Assembly: GCF_030265065.1 (NCBI RefSeq)
Contig: NC_080406.1
Span: forward strand, 43,347,638-43,411,637
Length of the DNA: 64,000 nt
Direction: 5' to 3'
Origin: Corythoichthys intestinalis
Lineage: Eukaryota; Chordata; Actinopteri; Syngnathiformes; Syngnathidae
In this document: positions 32,340 through 44,059 of the stretch, in pieces
Position numbering within the stretch: position 1 is the stretch's first letter
Layout: the number at the start of each line of letters is the position of its first letter
Program-made: the position numbers and the translations under genes
The notes under the pieces: generated by a model
Database searches by the model: none
Told to the model about the DNA's origin: nothing
What the model saw: only the letters and a program-made list of their open reading frames with translations

Positions 32340-32984
32340 TCTTTTTCCCCAATGATTTAGAAACATTCAGGCAAATACGCAGCACTGATGCATAGCAGCT
32401 GGGTGTTGTAAGACTCCGAAAGAATTGATAAGCCTGCATGCATTCCTGAAGGATACGAAAATTAGGAAACTTTGGACCTCCCGGGTAAAACTGATTCACT
32501 GACAAAGCACATTTTAATGATTCCGTGATCGATAATCAACAAAATACATGTACACATCTGAAGTAGGTATGAGTAGAGATGTACACGATTAATCAAGTCT
32601 TACACATTTTAAGTGACGTATTGTAAGTAGCATCCGCTTGGCTTGAGCTGACTAGGCTGGTGCATACTTCCACATTCATTCATTATCTTATGGTATTTGC
32701 AAGAAGAGGCTTTTCTGATGTCAGACTAGGTACTAGTAGAGATTTACACATACATTTTGTTTATGAGCAATCGCAGTTTTCAGATACACATGCATTTTGG
32801 TTATGAGCAATCGCAGTTTTCAGACACTAAGCAACATGGGTTTCTTTTTATCCAATGTATACATTGAACAGGTCCAGTGCTTTATAAGCCTGGTGGTTAC
32901 CCAGGCTTATTTATTTGTTAAAATTGTATTTCAAGACTGTTACTTCTTATAGGAATCTATGTTTAAGTATTGTTAACCAATATG
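32340..32984 (+). pseudogene. THAP-type exon and flanks, second copy of 14530-15353
   Basis: After acceptor-like CAATGATTTAG the frame reads CIAAGCCKTPKEL, ISLHAFLKDTK, IRKLWTSRVKLIH, a THAP N-terminal half with both Cys and the invariant Trp in one frame, then a stop. This copy is better preserved than the one at 14.57 kb. The conserved non-coding tail continues to 32984, where a Tc1 element interrupts it, and resumes at 34495. Confidence 0.5.
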
Positions 32985-34494
32985 ATCAAATGTGAGCTGA
33001 TCTTTCTCAAAATCACACAGATGAAAAAACAGTGAGGGCTTTAACTATAACCACCCAAATATATATTGGTTTTCATATTTTTATGAGGATAGTATGCAAA
33101 CATTGACAGAAGGTGGAAAAATATATAAGTGAACCTTTAAATTTAATATTTTGTGCCCCCCCCCCCCTTTGGAAGCAATAACTTCAATCAGATACTTCCT
33201 GTACCTGCAGATCAGTCTGGCACATCGATCAGGACTAATCTTGGCCAATTCTTCTCCGCAAAACTGCTGTAGCTCAGTCAGATTGGTGGGACGTCGGGCA
33301 TGAATCGCTGTCTTTAGGTCACTTTTGGCCACTCCAGAACGTATATTTAGTTCTTCTGAAACCATTCTGAAGTTGATTTACTTCTGTGTTTTGGATCATT
33401 GTCTTGTTGCAGCATCCATCCTCTTTTTAGCTTCAACTGTCTGACAGACGGCCTCTGGTTTTTCCTGCAAAACTTTTGAATTCCATTAATGATTGCAAGT
33501 TGTCCAGGCCCTGAGGCAGCAAAACAGCCCCAAATCATGATGCTCCCTCCACCATGCTTCACGTTGGGGATGAGGTGTTGATGTTGGTGAGCTGTTCCAT
33601 TTTTCCTCCACACATGACATTGTGTGTTACTCCCAAACAATTCAACTTTGATTTCATCAGTCCAAAAAATATTTTGCCAAAACTTCTGTGGAGTGTCCAA
33701 GTGCCTTTTTACAAACATTAAACGAGCAGCAATGTTTTTTGTAATGACAGCAGTGGCTTCCTCCATGGAGTCCTCCCATGATCGCCATTCTTGGCCATAG
33801 TTTTACATATACTAGTAGTTGATGTGTCCAGAGAGATATTGGACTGTGCCAGTGATTTCTGTAAGTCTTTAGCAGACGCCCTAGGGTTCTTTTTTACTAC
33901 TCTGAATATTCTGCACTGATCTCTTGGCGTCATCTTTGGTGGACGACCACTCCTTGGAACAGAAGCAACAGTGCCAAAGTCTCTCCATTTGTAGACAACT
34001 TCTCTGACTGCTGATTGATGAATATCCAGACTTTTAGAGATGGTTTTGTATCCTTTCCCATCTTTATACAAATCAACAATTCTTGATCGCAGGTCTTCGG
34101 CCTCTTTTGACCGAGCCATTATGCACTTCAGACAATACTTCTCATCAAAACATTTCTTACCAGGTGTGTGTTTTATAGTGGGCAGGGCAGCTTTAAACCG
34201 CTCATCAGTGATTGGGCACATGCCTGACTTCAAATGTTTGGTAAACATTGGTTTTGATTCCTCTTTAAGTCTCCTTAGGCAGAGAGTTCATTCCTTATTT
34301 TTCCCACTTCTGTCAGTGTTTGCATGCTATCCTCAATAAAATATGAAAACCTATAAATGTTTCGGTGGTTTTAGATAAAACAGAGACTGTGTTTTCATCT
34401 GTGTGATTTTGACAAAGATCATATCACATTTGATGGTGATTTTATGCGGAAATTTGAGAAATTCCAAAAGGTTCTGATACTTTTTCATTCCACT
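32985..34494 (-). mobile_element. Tc1 element with long inverted ends
   Basis: The right end, read inverted, begins CAGTGGAATGAAAAAGTATC and continues for over 200 bases, in part matched at the left (TCAAAATCACACAGATGAAA, then GGTTTTCATATTTTTATGAGG). The outermost 70 bases of the left end are missing. The copy at 15.1 kb shows the uninterrupted site. Almost the whole transposase gene is present on the minus strand. Confidence 0.85.
33150..34119 (-). pseudogene. Tc1 transposase, nearly complete
   Basis: From the ATG at 34119: MARSKEAEDLRSRIVDLYKD and YKTISKSLDIHQSAVREVVY (first HTH), the GRPPK hook (PRSGRPPKMTPRD), the second HTH (RASAKDLQKSLAQSNISL), then in another frame FWQNIFWTDEIKVELF (first catalytic Asp), [38 protein letters not shown] (second Asp), and a C-terminal piece AIHARRPTNLTELQQF. 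The frame changes near 33740 and near 33360, and the block holding the third acidic residue (PDLNPIE) is deleted. It is otherwise one of the best-kept transposases in the window. Confidence 0.85.
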
Positions 34495-34823
34495 GCAAGT
34501 CCAAAATTCCTATCAAATTAACATTTTTATTTATTTATTTTTTTTTTTTTCCCAAAATATGGTAGGCCGCCTGTGGGCTTCTTTGCCACCAGGCTTTACA
34601 AGTTTTTTTTGTGGGAAAATACATGTTTTTTTTCCCTGAAGCCTCTGGTTAAAATTTCTATTTGATTCTAACATTTTTTTACTTTACATCTTTTTTTTTA
34701 TTACAGTCTTTTATTTTGTAAAGATCATGTAACCATGTTGATTACATCTGTATGTGATTGTCCATTTTTTTTGTCAACTGTTTTCAGATGTTTGTATCCA
34801 TGTAAATTAAAAAAAAAAAAAAA

Positions 34824-34825
<2 letters not shown>
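34495..34825 (+). repeat. Continuation of the THAP-element block
   Basis: CCCAAAATATGGTAGGCCGCC, then GGGCTTCTTTGCCACCAGGC, aligns with 15208-15260, completing the block interrupted by Tc1. The following 150 bases are T-rich without a gene. Confidence 0.45.

Positions 34826-34877
<52 letters not shown>
34826..34877 (+). repeat. (GAAA)n microsatellite
   Basis: About 13 AAAG/GAAA tetranucleotide units following an A run. Confidence 0.9.
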
Positions 34878-34878
<1 letters not shown>

Positions 34879-34934
34879 GAAAAAAACAACAGTGGTGGCC
34901 CGATGAAATACAGAAAGTTTTCTTTAAGAGGACT

Positions 34935-35050
34935 TTACTTCACTAGCTGCCATTGAAAGCCATGGACGTCAAATCCATTTTTACTGGTGGCAAACATCGA
35001 TGGGTGTTGGACGTCAGTGGCCGTTAATCACCACTACTACTGTCAAAGGC
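34935..35050. repeat. Palindromic 'GACGTC' repeat, diverged
   Basis: CTAGCTGCCATTGAAAGCCA and GGACGTCAAATCCATTTTTA at left, GGGTGTTGGACGTCAGTGG at right: the two-arm structure of the family with more changes than other copies. From 35050 to 35294 no feature is seen. Confidence 0.45.
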
Positions 35051-35294
35051 ATTGTTCATTTCATAGAAACAACAAAATATGCAATCTGGCTGACAGGATG
35101 GACAATGAAAGGGTGGACATTTTGGCTAATGCTAGCATTTTTAGCCCACACTGCACTTTCACTTGTTTAAATGGTTCACTTAGCAGTTTCGAATTGCTGA
35201 AAATATTAAAACCAACTGGTAATTCATTATCTAAGAGTAGAAAATCTTCAACTACAAGCGTCATATGATGAAAATAAAACATAAGTGTAAATAT

Positions 35295-35874
35295 TAGGCC
35301 TGTCAAACGATTAAAATTTTTAATCGAGTTAATTACAGCTTAGAAATTAATTAATCATAATTAATCGCAATTCAAACCATCAATAAAATATGCCATATTT
35401 TTCTGTAAATTATTGTTGAAATGGAAAGATAAGACACAAGACGTATATATACATTCAACATACGGTACATAAGTACTGTATTTGTTTATTATAACAATAA
35501 ATCAACAAGATGGCATGCACATTAACATTCTGTTAAAGCGATCCATGGATAGAAAGACTTGTAGTTCTTAAAAGATAAATGTTGGTACAAGTTATAGAAA
35601 TTTTATATTAAAACTCTTAATGTTTTCGTTTTAATAAAATGTGTGAAATTTTAAATCAAAAAATAAAGTAGTAGCTCGCCATTATTGATCTCAATAAATA
35701 CACAATGCAACAGAGGGTGACAAAACACCAAAAAACACAAGTAACAAGTGGACATTACACTGTGCTGTCATTTTAATCTGAGCGGGGCATGTGCGTTAAA
35801 TTCATCAAATATTTTAATGTGATTATTTTAAAAATTCATTACCGCCCGTTAACGCGATAATTTTGACAGCCCTA
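35295..35874 (+). mobile_element. hAT MITE B2 with perfect target duplication
   Basis: TAGGCCTGTCAAACGATTAA at left and inverted TAGGGCTGTCAAAATTATCG at right are flanked by GTAAATAT on both sides (35287-35294 and 35875-35882), a perfect 8-bp duplication, so a fairly recent insertion. It is 580 bp with no coding region. Same family as 25041-26592 and 45879-48064. Confidence 0.92.
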
Positions 35875-35882
35875 GTAAATAT

Positions 35883-37439
35883 TCACTCAGCAACTATCCA
35901 ATGTTTCAGCCTTCATTGGAGAAAGAGAAATATAAGGTTTCCCTCTTAAAAACAGTAAAAACGAAAAAGTACACTGTAAAATTGCTTAAATATCCATCAA
36001 AAGTGTCCTAGAGTGACCTTGTTCTAAGTGCATTTTCCACTGGTATTGACGCCAAGAATATTTGTCATGTTGGACATGGACTCTGAGCAGACTAAACGAT
36101 TGTGTGTTGTTTGCTTCACTCAAACCAGTCACCATCCGGTTACCATGGAGGTCCCGGCGGTCCAGGGGCTGATCCGGCCTTTTCACTCTGGGCCAAATGG
36201 GCGATGCTCCATGGGATGTTTCATGGCGACATGGCAAGCAACACTTGAACCAAGCGGAAAAAAAACAACAACAACAAAAAATTCAGATCCAATGAGCGCT
36301 ATAGAAAATGGATAACAGTTATGGCTCAGCAAATGGACCAAAAACAATAACTTGTTTGATTACAAACCACAGTGAAAGTGGCAGACTGAGCGGGATCCAA
36401 ACCAATTATTTATGGCCTTGTAAAGTAGCTCACAATGTGTTTTTCGTCTTTAAACAAACAAAAAATGTTTAGGGGTTTAAAACAATTCAAAACATTTCAA
36501 AATTGTTGTTTCTAATTTGGTAAAATCACTATCATTCCTCAATGTCATACAATTGAATCTTGATACATCCCCATAAGTGCACAAACTCTGATGCTACATT
36601 GAAATAGAGGACAGACAATTAGTTAAAAGGCAATGAGCCACAGATTAATCAAGATTCATTTCAATTTCCACTGACACTGAAACATGATCATTCACATAAC
36701 AACCCTGCGACGCATATTTGCAGTGCGCTCACACTCCCAGTGGGCATTTTTTGGGAGGGGTCACATTTGGACGAGTCATCACAAAAACAAAAGAGCAAGT
36801 ATGCGCGGCCAGCGCACAAGTGGGTCACCACCACTCTTGTTAGTCACCGCATGAGCGGAGTGAGCAATGTTTTCCACTGTAAAAACGCAGTAGGCGAGCA
36901 GCCGGGAAAGCCGAGACAGAAAATACACGTTTTATTGTGACACGAAGCTGAACGTGTCGAGTTCAGACTTCTTATCACTACTTCTTGTTGTTTAAGATCC
37001 TGATGGCCTGATGGCGTGACCTTACTTCCAATGACCACATATAGTAAAGGAACAGGGGACCACAGCAGTAGTGGCATTGTATTATGCTGCCATCTAGTGG
37101 TTTGTTGCAGTATTAATGGAACTGAAATATGTTTTTTTTTAAAATTGTTGAAACTTGACTCAGCTCCTTGTTTTCCAATGATTGTGTGGATATACATAAT
37201 TCGCACATAAGAAATTTCCAAATATCAAGGCACACAAGATTTAAGCCAGTTTAACAGTTTAAAAAGGGATTCTATTGAAATTTGACTAAAACATCCACAT
37301 ATATTTTCAATGGCCCTATTCATTTCCAATGCTTCCATTCATTTTCAATCGCATAAAAACTTTTCCGTTCACTCGTTATGGTTTTCATTTCTGTGTCCCC
37401 ACATGATTATAGTCCCTGAAAATCCCTGAGTAAACCCAT
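35883..37439. other. No recognised gene
   Basis: Apparently single-copy sequence. Open frames at 36028-36315 and 36844-37221 have no recognisable domain or splice support. I see no element ends. Confidence 0.35.
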
Positions 37440-38096
37440 TCATCAAATCAATGAATGGATGTGCCAGAATTTTCTCCAGTTAAATGTGGAAAAGACAGAA
37501 GTGATCATTTTTGGGCCAAAAAAGGAAAGGTCAATGATAAGCAGGCACCTTAGCACAATGTCACTTACAGCTACAAGTCAAGTCAGAATTCTTGGTGTAA
37601 TTATTGACTCAAACCTAAAATTTGATAGCCATCTTAAGTCCGTCACTAAATCTGCTGATTACCACCTAAAAAATATAGTCAGAATTAAGGGGCTTCTGAC
37701 TCAACAAGACATGGAAAAACTTATGCAGGCATTCATTTTCAGCAGATTGGACTATTGCAACAGTATATTTACAGGTCTTGATAAAAAATCAGTCAGGAAG
37801 CTGCAGCTAGTACAGAATGCTGCAGCCAGAGTCCTCACAAATACAAGGAAACTGGACCACATTACACCGATTTTGAAATCGTTACACTGGCTTCCAGTGA
37901 GTCAAAGGATAGACTATAAAATACTACTGCTCATCCACAAAACACTTAATTTTATTTCCTATTTCGATTGTCTCTGTTTTTACGTTGTATTGATTTAATG
38001 TGATTTTTATGATCTTCATGTGATGTAAAGCACTTGGAAGTTTGAATTGCCTTGTGTTGAATTGTGCTATATAAATAAATTTGCCTCGCCTTGCCT
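37440..38096 (+). mobile_element. L2-type LINE, 3' fragment
   Basis: The 5'-truncated coding end is followed by the classic L2 3' untranslated region (GTAAAGCACTTGGAAGTTTG, ATTGTGCTATATAAATAAAT) and a TTGCC-type tail (CTCGCCTTGCCTTC). It abuts the tRNA-Asp array directly. Confidence 0.85.
37459..37998 (+). pseudogene. L2 LINE reverse transcriptase, C-terminal part
   Basis: A single open frame of 179 codons reads FLQLNVEKTEVIIFGPKK, VRILGVIIDSNLKFDSHL, VTKSADYHLKNIVRI, FIFSRLDYCNSIFTGL, LQLVQNAAARVLTNTRK and HITPILKSLHWLPVSQRIDY, which is the region after the reverse-transcriptase fingers/palm of L2/CR1-clade LINEs. After KILLLIHKTLN the coding sequence is deleted and joins the 3' UTR. Lacking the endonuclease and catalytic YADD, it is inactive. 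The open frame shows the fragment is not very old. Confidence 0.85.
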
Positions 38097-38203
38097 TCAA
38101 CTCGGACCTGCTTTTTGACAGTTGACCCATTTGTTGAATCCTCAAAATGCTGTCCTACAGACACTGCCCTCAGACTACGCGAACAAGAAGCTGCCTTCCG
38201 GCT

Positions 38204-38275
38204 TCCTTGTTATTATAGTGGACAGTATCTCTGCTTGTCACATGGAAGACTGGGACTCGATTCCCTGACAGGGAG
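38204..38275 (+). tRNA. tRNA-Asp(GTC)-like, diverged
   Basis: First unit of the plus array. Anticodon GTC is present (CTTGTCACA), but the stems carry several mismatches and the T arm reads GGGACTCGATTCCC. Probably a pseudogene. Confidence 0.45.
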
Positions 38276-38759
38276 TTTGCGCTTGCTATTCTTCTAACAG
38301 GCCACCCTTATTGAAGTTGAGCCAGCTGTTTAATTCTCAAAATTCGATCCTACATACACTTTCCTTAGACTATGCGAACAGGTCTTGTCCATCATCTTTT
38401 CTTGTTAGAAGATGTTGACAGTATCTTTGGTTTACATGCGGAAGACTGGGGTTTGATTTTCTGATGGGGAGCTTGCTTTAGCTTTTTGACAGCTGTTTAA
38501 TTCTCAAAATGCGATCAAACAGACACTATCCTGTGACTACGCTAGCGGATCAAGCCCCTCTGCCTTCCTCGTTATTATAGTGGACTGTATGTGACTGTAT
38601 GTACGTGCCTGTCACGTGGAAGACCTCGGTTCGATTCTACGACAGGGAGATTCTTCTAACATTGCTCCCCCTTGAAGTTGACCCAGCTGTTTAATCCTCA
38701 AAATCTCATCCTACAAACACTAACCTCAGACTACGTGATCTAGAAGCTGTCTTCAGGCT

Positions 38760-38831
38760 TCCTCGTTAGTATGGTGGACAGTATCTCCGCTTCTCACGCG
38801 GAAGACTGGGGTTAGATTCCCTGACGGGGAG
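38760..38831 (+). tRNA. tRNA-Asp-like, anticodon loop altered
   Basis: TCCTCGTTAGTATGGTGG start and GACGGGGAG end are kept. The anticodon region is CTTCTCACG instead of CCTGTCACG, and the B box reads GGTTAGATTCC. Likely a pseudogene. Confidence 0.4.
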
Positions 38832-39051
38832 TTTGCTTCTGCCAGTCATTTGATCCTACAGACACTTTCCTCAGACTATGCGATCAGCTCTTGCCCATCA
38901 TCCTTCCATGGCAGAATAGTGGACAGTACCTCCATCTATCACGCAGATGACCGGGGACTTTGCTTTAGCTTTTGAAAGCAGTTGAATTCTCAAAATGCGA
39001 TCCTATAGAAACTATCCTCAGAGTTTGTGATTGGGTCAATTCGCTCAATCT

Positions 39052-39123
39052 TCCCAGTTAGTATAGTGGACAGTATATCCGCCTTTCACGTGGAAGACCA
39101 GAGTTCAATTCCCTGACGGGGAG
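39052..39123 (+). tRNA. tRNA-Asp-like, diverged
   Basis: The A box TTAGTATAGTGG is intact. The anticodon loop is CTTTCAC and the T arm GAGTTCAATTCCC. Likely a pseudogene. Confidence 0.4.
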
Positions 39124-39698
39124 TTTGCTTTAGCTTTTTGACGGCTGTTGAATCCTCAAAATGTGATCCTGCAGACACTAAGCTCAGACTATACAATCGG
39201 GTGACTGCTGTCAGCCTTCGTTGTCAGTGTAGTGGATAGCATCTCCGCCTGTCAAGTGGACGACTGGGGCTTGATTTCCAGACGGGGAGATTCAACTGAC
39301 ATTGCAACCTGAATTAAGTTGACCCAGCTTTTGAATCCTCAAACTTTGATCCCTCAGACTACATCAGGTCTTAGCCGTCATCCTTTCTTTTTTTAGAATA
39401 GTGGACAGTATCTCAGCCTGTCATGCGGCAGACCAGGATTCGATTCCGACGGGAAGATCCTTCCAATGTTCCTCCCTTATTGAAGTTGACCCAGCTGTTG
39501 AATACTCAAAATCTCATCCTACAGACACTAACCTCAGATTACACGATCAGGTCTTGTCCATCATCCTTCCATGGTAGAATAGTGGACAGTACCTTCATCT
39601 ATCACGCAGAATACTGGGGTTCGATTCCCTGGCCGGGACTTTGCTTTAGCTATAGAACCTGTCCTCACAATTTGCGATCGGTTCACAGCACTCAGCCT

Positions 39699-39770
39699 TC
39701 CTTGTTAGTGTAGTGGACAGTATCTCCGCCTGTCACGCGGAAAACCGGGGTTCGATTCCCTGACGGGGAG
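39699..39770 (+). tRNA. tRNA-Asp(GTC), best copy of the plus array
   Basis: TCCTTGTTAGTGTAGTGG at the 5' side, anticodon arm TCCGCCTGTCACGCGGA with anticodon GTC, T arm CCGGGGTTCGATTCCCTG with an intact B box, and 3' GACGGGGAG. The acceptor stem pairs with two G-U pairs. A TTTTT lies about 17 bases downstream. It could fold as a tRNA. Confidence 0.65.
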
Positions 39771-39864
39771 TTTGCTTTAGCTTTTTCACAGCTGTTGAAT
39801 CCTCAAAATGCAATCCTGCAGACACTATGCTCAGACTATACGATTGGGTGACTCCTGTCAGCCT

Positions 39865-39936
39865 TCCTTGTCAGTATAGTGGATAGTATCTCCGCCTGTC
39901 AAGCGGAAGACTGGGGCTTGATTCCCTGACAGGGAG
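39865..39936 (+). tRNA. tRNA-Asp(GTC)-like
   Basis: Anticodon GTC is kept. The acceptor TCCTTGT pairs with ACAGGGA apart from one mismatch. The B box is changed to GGCTTGATTCC. Confidence 0.5.
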
Positions 39937-40031
39937 ATTCAACTAATTTTGCAACCTGAACAAAGTTGACGCAGCTTTTGAATCCTCAAACTTCGATCCC
40001 TCTGACTACATCAGGTCTTAGCCGTCATCCT

Positions 40032-40103
40032 TCCTTTTTAGAATAGTGGACAGTATCTCCGCCTGTCACGCAGAAGACCAGGATTCGATTCCCTGATGGG
40101 GAG
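40032..40103 (+). tRNA. tRNA-Asp(GTC)-like
   Basis: Anticodon arm TCCGCCTGTCACGCAGA with GTC. B box GATTCGATTCC. The 5' side TCCTTTTTAGAATAGTGG departs from the A box. Confidence 0.45.
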
Positions 40104-41258
40104 TTTGCTTTCGCTTTTTGACAGCTGTTGAATCCTCAAAATGCGATCCTACAGAAACTTTCCTCAGACTATGCGATCGGGTCACTGCGCTCAGCATTCT
40201 TAGTTAGTATAGTGGACAGTATCTCCACCTGTCAAGTGGAAAACCAGGGTTCCATTCTCTGATGGGAAGATTTAACTAATCTTGCACCCTTAAAAAAGTT
40301 GATCCAGCTTTTGAATCCTCAAACTTCGATCCCTCAGACTACATCAGGTTTTGGCCATTATCCTTCCTTGTTAGAATAGTGGACAGTATCTCAGCCTGTC
40401 ATGCGGCAGACCAGGATTTAATTCCCTGATGGGGAGATCCTTCTGATGTTCCTCCCTGAAGTTGACGCAGCTGTTGAATCTTCAAAATTCAATCCTACAG
40501 ACACTGTACTCAGACTACACGATCAGGTCTTGTCTGTCATCCTTCCATAGTGGACAGAACCTCCATCTATCATGTGGAAGACCGGGGTTTGGTTTCCTGA
40601 TGGGGAGTTTGGTTTAGCTTTTTGATGGCTGTTGAATCCTCAAAAATGCGATCCTATAGAAACTGTCCTCAGACTACGCGATCAGGTCACTATCTTCAGC
40701 CTTCCTTGTTACTATACCGTTACATACCGGACAGTATCTGCGCCTGTCATGCGGAAGACCGGGGTTTGATTCCCTGACGAGGAGGTTCTTCTAACGTTCC
40801 ACCCTTAGTGAAGTGACCCAGCTGTTGAATCCTCAAAATTCAATTCTCCAGACATTATCCTCAGACTACATGATCAGGTCTGGGCCATCATCCTTCCTTG
40901 TTAGTCTAGTGGACAGTATCTTCACCTGTGATGTGGAAGACCTTTGTTTGATTCCCTACTGGCGGGTTTGCTTTAGCTTATTGACAGCTGCTGAAGCCTC
41001 CAAAGGTTATCCTACAGACACTGTCCTCACACTACGCGATCAGGTCACTTTCGTCAGGCTTCCCGGCTTGTATAGTGGAAAGTATCTGGTGTGCGGAAGA
41101 CCAGGGTTCGATTCCCTGATGGGGAGTATGCTTTAGCTTATGGACAGCTCTTGAATCCTCAAAATGCTGTCCTACAGATACTGTCCTCAGACTATGTGAT
41201 CAGGTCGCTTTTGTCCGGCTTCCTCGTTAGTATAGTGGACAGTATCTCCGCCTGTCAC

Positions 41259-43089
41259 AGATGGATGAACAGTGACTTTAATCACAACAATAAATTTAAT
41301 ATGAGGGGATAGCATGTAATGATCTTTTCGGTCCTTCCCAATTAAAATGAATTGAACGTCTATCCACATCGATCTTTATAAGAGGGAAAGCGTGGTGACC
41401 TAATGGTTAGTATGCTTACATCTTACAAATTCTGGTCTTCTTGCATGGATTTTGTGTTTTTTAGTGCATTAAAGACTTCATCCATAGGTTTTAATGTGAG
41501 TTGCTTGTCTATGTTCCCTGCAATTAGCTGGCGACCAGTCCAGTCCAGGGTGTATCCAGTGGCTGAGGGTGCAGCACCCTCTGGTGTTGGGTAGAAAAAA
41601 ATAGTGTGTTTTGGTAGATTCTTTGTTTGTTTTATTTATTTATTTTTTTAAAATAAATAAATAAATAAGTAAATTAATTAAACATATTGAAACAATAAAG
41701 TATATACCTTTAGAGAATAAATACATATGTTGAAAACATTTTTTTTTGTTATTAACATGGTCACCACCTGACCCCTTGTTTGCTACTGGGTCACGTTGAA
41801 TAAGGCGGTATTGGAAAAATTAACTGCTGACAGAGGAGGCGTTAACATGACGCAAAAACAAATTATCCAATATTTTCCAATACAAAAACTCCAACACACT
41901 CTTTAGGTGAACAAGAACACTATCTTTGTAGTAGCCTTGTAGTAGTATGTAAACTATCCAACATGTGTTTGTACTGCCATTGTGCACACCTTGTATGGAC
42001 AAAACACCCGAGCATGACTAACAAAATAAGATCCTCAGCACCCCTTTGGGTGTATCTCATAATCAACTGGGATTACTTCTAGTTTACACTTAACCCAAAC
42101 CATTTTCGGCCTGTTGAAATCACGTCATATATTGACAGCGACTGCGATTCGCATGATACATTCTGTATTTGACTTAAATGTAGTATTATGGATTCCATAT
42201 TTGATGGTTATCTTTAATAAAAGTCAGAGACGCAGCAAGAAGTGATATTTTCCCCAAAGTATGACTTTCATTACTTGTAATTTTCATTGTATTTTTGAGA
42301 CTCAAGTGGGAATGGCAACACAGACATGCACGTCAACATAAATCAACATTTTCAATTAACAAGCGGCACTGAGATGGTTTTTTTCCCCGCTGCGTGGAAG
42401 TAAATTTCTCCAGAGGACTCCTGTTATGTTCCCTGACAGATTAAAGGAGTAGTGCGCTTGAGTTTACCTGAGGGAAATTATCAAGTCATTGGCTGACAGG
42501 CGACTCATGTTGTTTGAATGGTATCGCCCGCCAGCAGATGCCGGCTTCTCAGAGTTGAAAAAGATGCAGCCCGGTCGGTGTGCGATGCATCGCGGTGCTT
42601 TTTCAACTTTGGAGATAAAAAGCCATCTGTGCATGTGGCTGATTGTGGGGTGGTGAAAAGCCTGCTGGCATTTGATTGTTTGAAATCAAACTCAAATTTG
42701 AATGCTGGGATTTTTCTAGAAACAGATATTAGGATGTCTTATCGACATCTCAAAAAACTTTTATTTTGAAAGAAGCATGCCGTCATATCGTAAGGCGGGT
42801 AAAAATATTGTAAATATTTTCAACTCAAATGACATTAACTGAATGGCTTATGGATGAACTTCGTCGGTTGTCTGCGAAAGTTGTCAACAAGCTTATTGCG
42901 TCATGATAAGAAGCACTAGTTTAATACACATTTTTTAAAAACATCAATCTTGTTAATATCAGGTATTTTTGTTAATCATTTTTAGGGCACTCATTAGATG
43001 CCATTGACGAAGCTAGATGTCCAACCCATTTTGACTGAGGTAGGGGGAATGAACAAATTCATTCACCCCTACCCCACTGATAGATGAGT
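41259..43089. other. No recognised gene; one inverted fish-repeat fragment
   Basis: Bases 41490-41545 are an inverted fragment of the 10130-10488 repeat (TGCAATTAGCTGGCGACCAG, then CAGGGTGTATCCAG). One arm of the palindrome lies at 41340-41372 and another at 43003-43060. Bases 42360-42770 look single-copy and more GC-balanced, with no domain in the open frame at 42518-42769. Confidence 0.4.
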
Positions 43090-43285
43090 TATCACCAGTG
43101 GTGGAATGTAACAAAGTAAAAGTACTTCCTTAGTGTACTTAAGTACATTTTTGTGTATCTGTACTTTACCTGAGTACAAATATGAAGTGGTACTTTTTAA
43201 TTTTACCTCACTACATTTTATAACACGTATCTCTACTTTTTACTCCACTACTTTTCAAATTGTCGCCTGTGTTACGCGTTACTTT
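43090..43285 (+). repeat. Teleost dispersed repeat ('AGTACTT...CTGTACTTTAC')
   Basis: CAGTGGTGGAATGTAACAAAG, AAGTACATTTTTGTGTATC, TGTACTTTACCTGAGTAC and TTTTTACTCCACTACTTTTC form a recurrent fish repeat. Only one end is seen, the right side being lost. Confidence 0.5.
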
Positions 43286-44059
43286 TTTTGTTGTTTTCTT
43301 TTTTTTCTCATTGTGAATTGATTGTTTCATTTTCATGCCTTTTCACGCAATCGATAAGCCCCGTGGGACTGTACCGTAATGGTGCAACACGACAGGCAGC
43401 AACACGAGAACAAGCAAGATTAGGCAGTTGAACAAGATACTGACCAATGAAAAACAAAAACAACAGAGTGAGCAGCGCACCTTCAGATGGGTGCTGCACA
43501 CTCTTGTACAGCAGGTGGCGGTATGCACCTTATAGTTGCTTGCAATCTGCCGTTAAACTAAGTTTTGGAGTTTTTGAGCTTGTTAAGCTTTTGTTTACTG
43601 TGGAGTCAATTTATTGCCTGTTTATTTTCCATTCTGCACAGTTTAAAATAAAAAAAAAACTGACTGATCAGTCAATTAATTTTCTGATTCTTTGAATACT
43701 GACTTAGATCGCTGTATGTATATATGTGTGTAAATTAAAAAAACAAACAAAACATATATACATATACACAGACATCATAATTTACTTGACGAGTCACTTG
43801 AGGTATTCTCCGCGCAAAGCCCGCCCGTAGGGTGAGTCAGCATCATTTATTAGAAGTAGGTGGGAATGACTATCACTATCATATCATGACTATCACATAT
43901 GCTGTGTTTGGAATCACCATAGAGGAATTACCTTCAAAAAGTACAAAATGTAGAACGCATACTAACAACAAGGATTGTCTCAGTAGTGATTTGATCGAGG
44001 ATTCAAGGTAATTATTATATTTTTCTTACAATGCATGCATTTTGAAACGTGAAAAAAAA

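Larger units (their letters stand above)
38204..41258 (+). repeat. Tandem array of about 19 tRNA-Asp-like units, plus strand
   Basis: Units of about 166 bases (range 131-195), each a 72-base tRNA-Asp(GTC)-like block plus a spacer with GCTTTAGCTTTTTGACAGCT, GAATCCTCAAAATGCGATCC and CTCAGACTACGCGATC. Unit starts: 38204, 38399, 38566, 38760, 38905, 39052, 39218, 39384, 39568, 39699, 39865, 40032, 40198, 40365, 40544, 40703, 40895, 41060, 41221. Most have substitutions. Those at 38566 and 40703 have short insertions; those at 38905, 40544 and 41060 are shortened. The last stops after the anticodon loop at 41258. A TTTTT about 15-20 bases downstream of many units could serve as an RNA polymerase III terminator. 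Confidence 0.9.

Noticed and set aside
37459-37998. 179-codon open frame as a host gene
   Set aside because: The protein is the C-terminal part of an L2 reverse transcriptase and is followed by the L2 3' UTR and tail.
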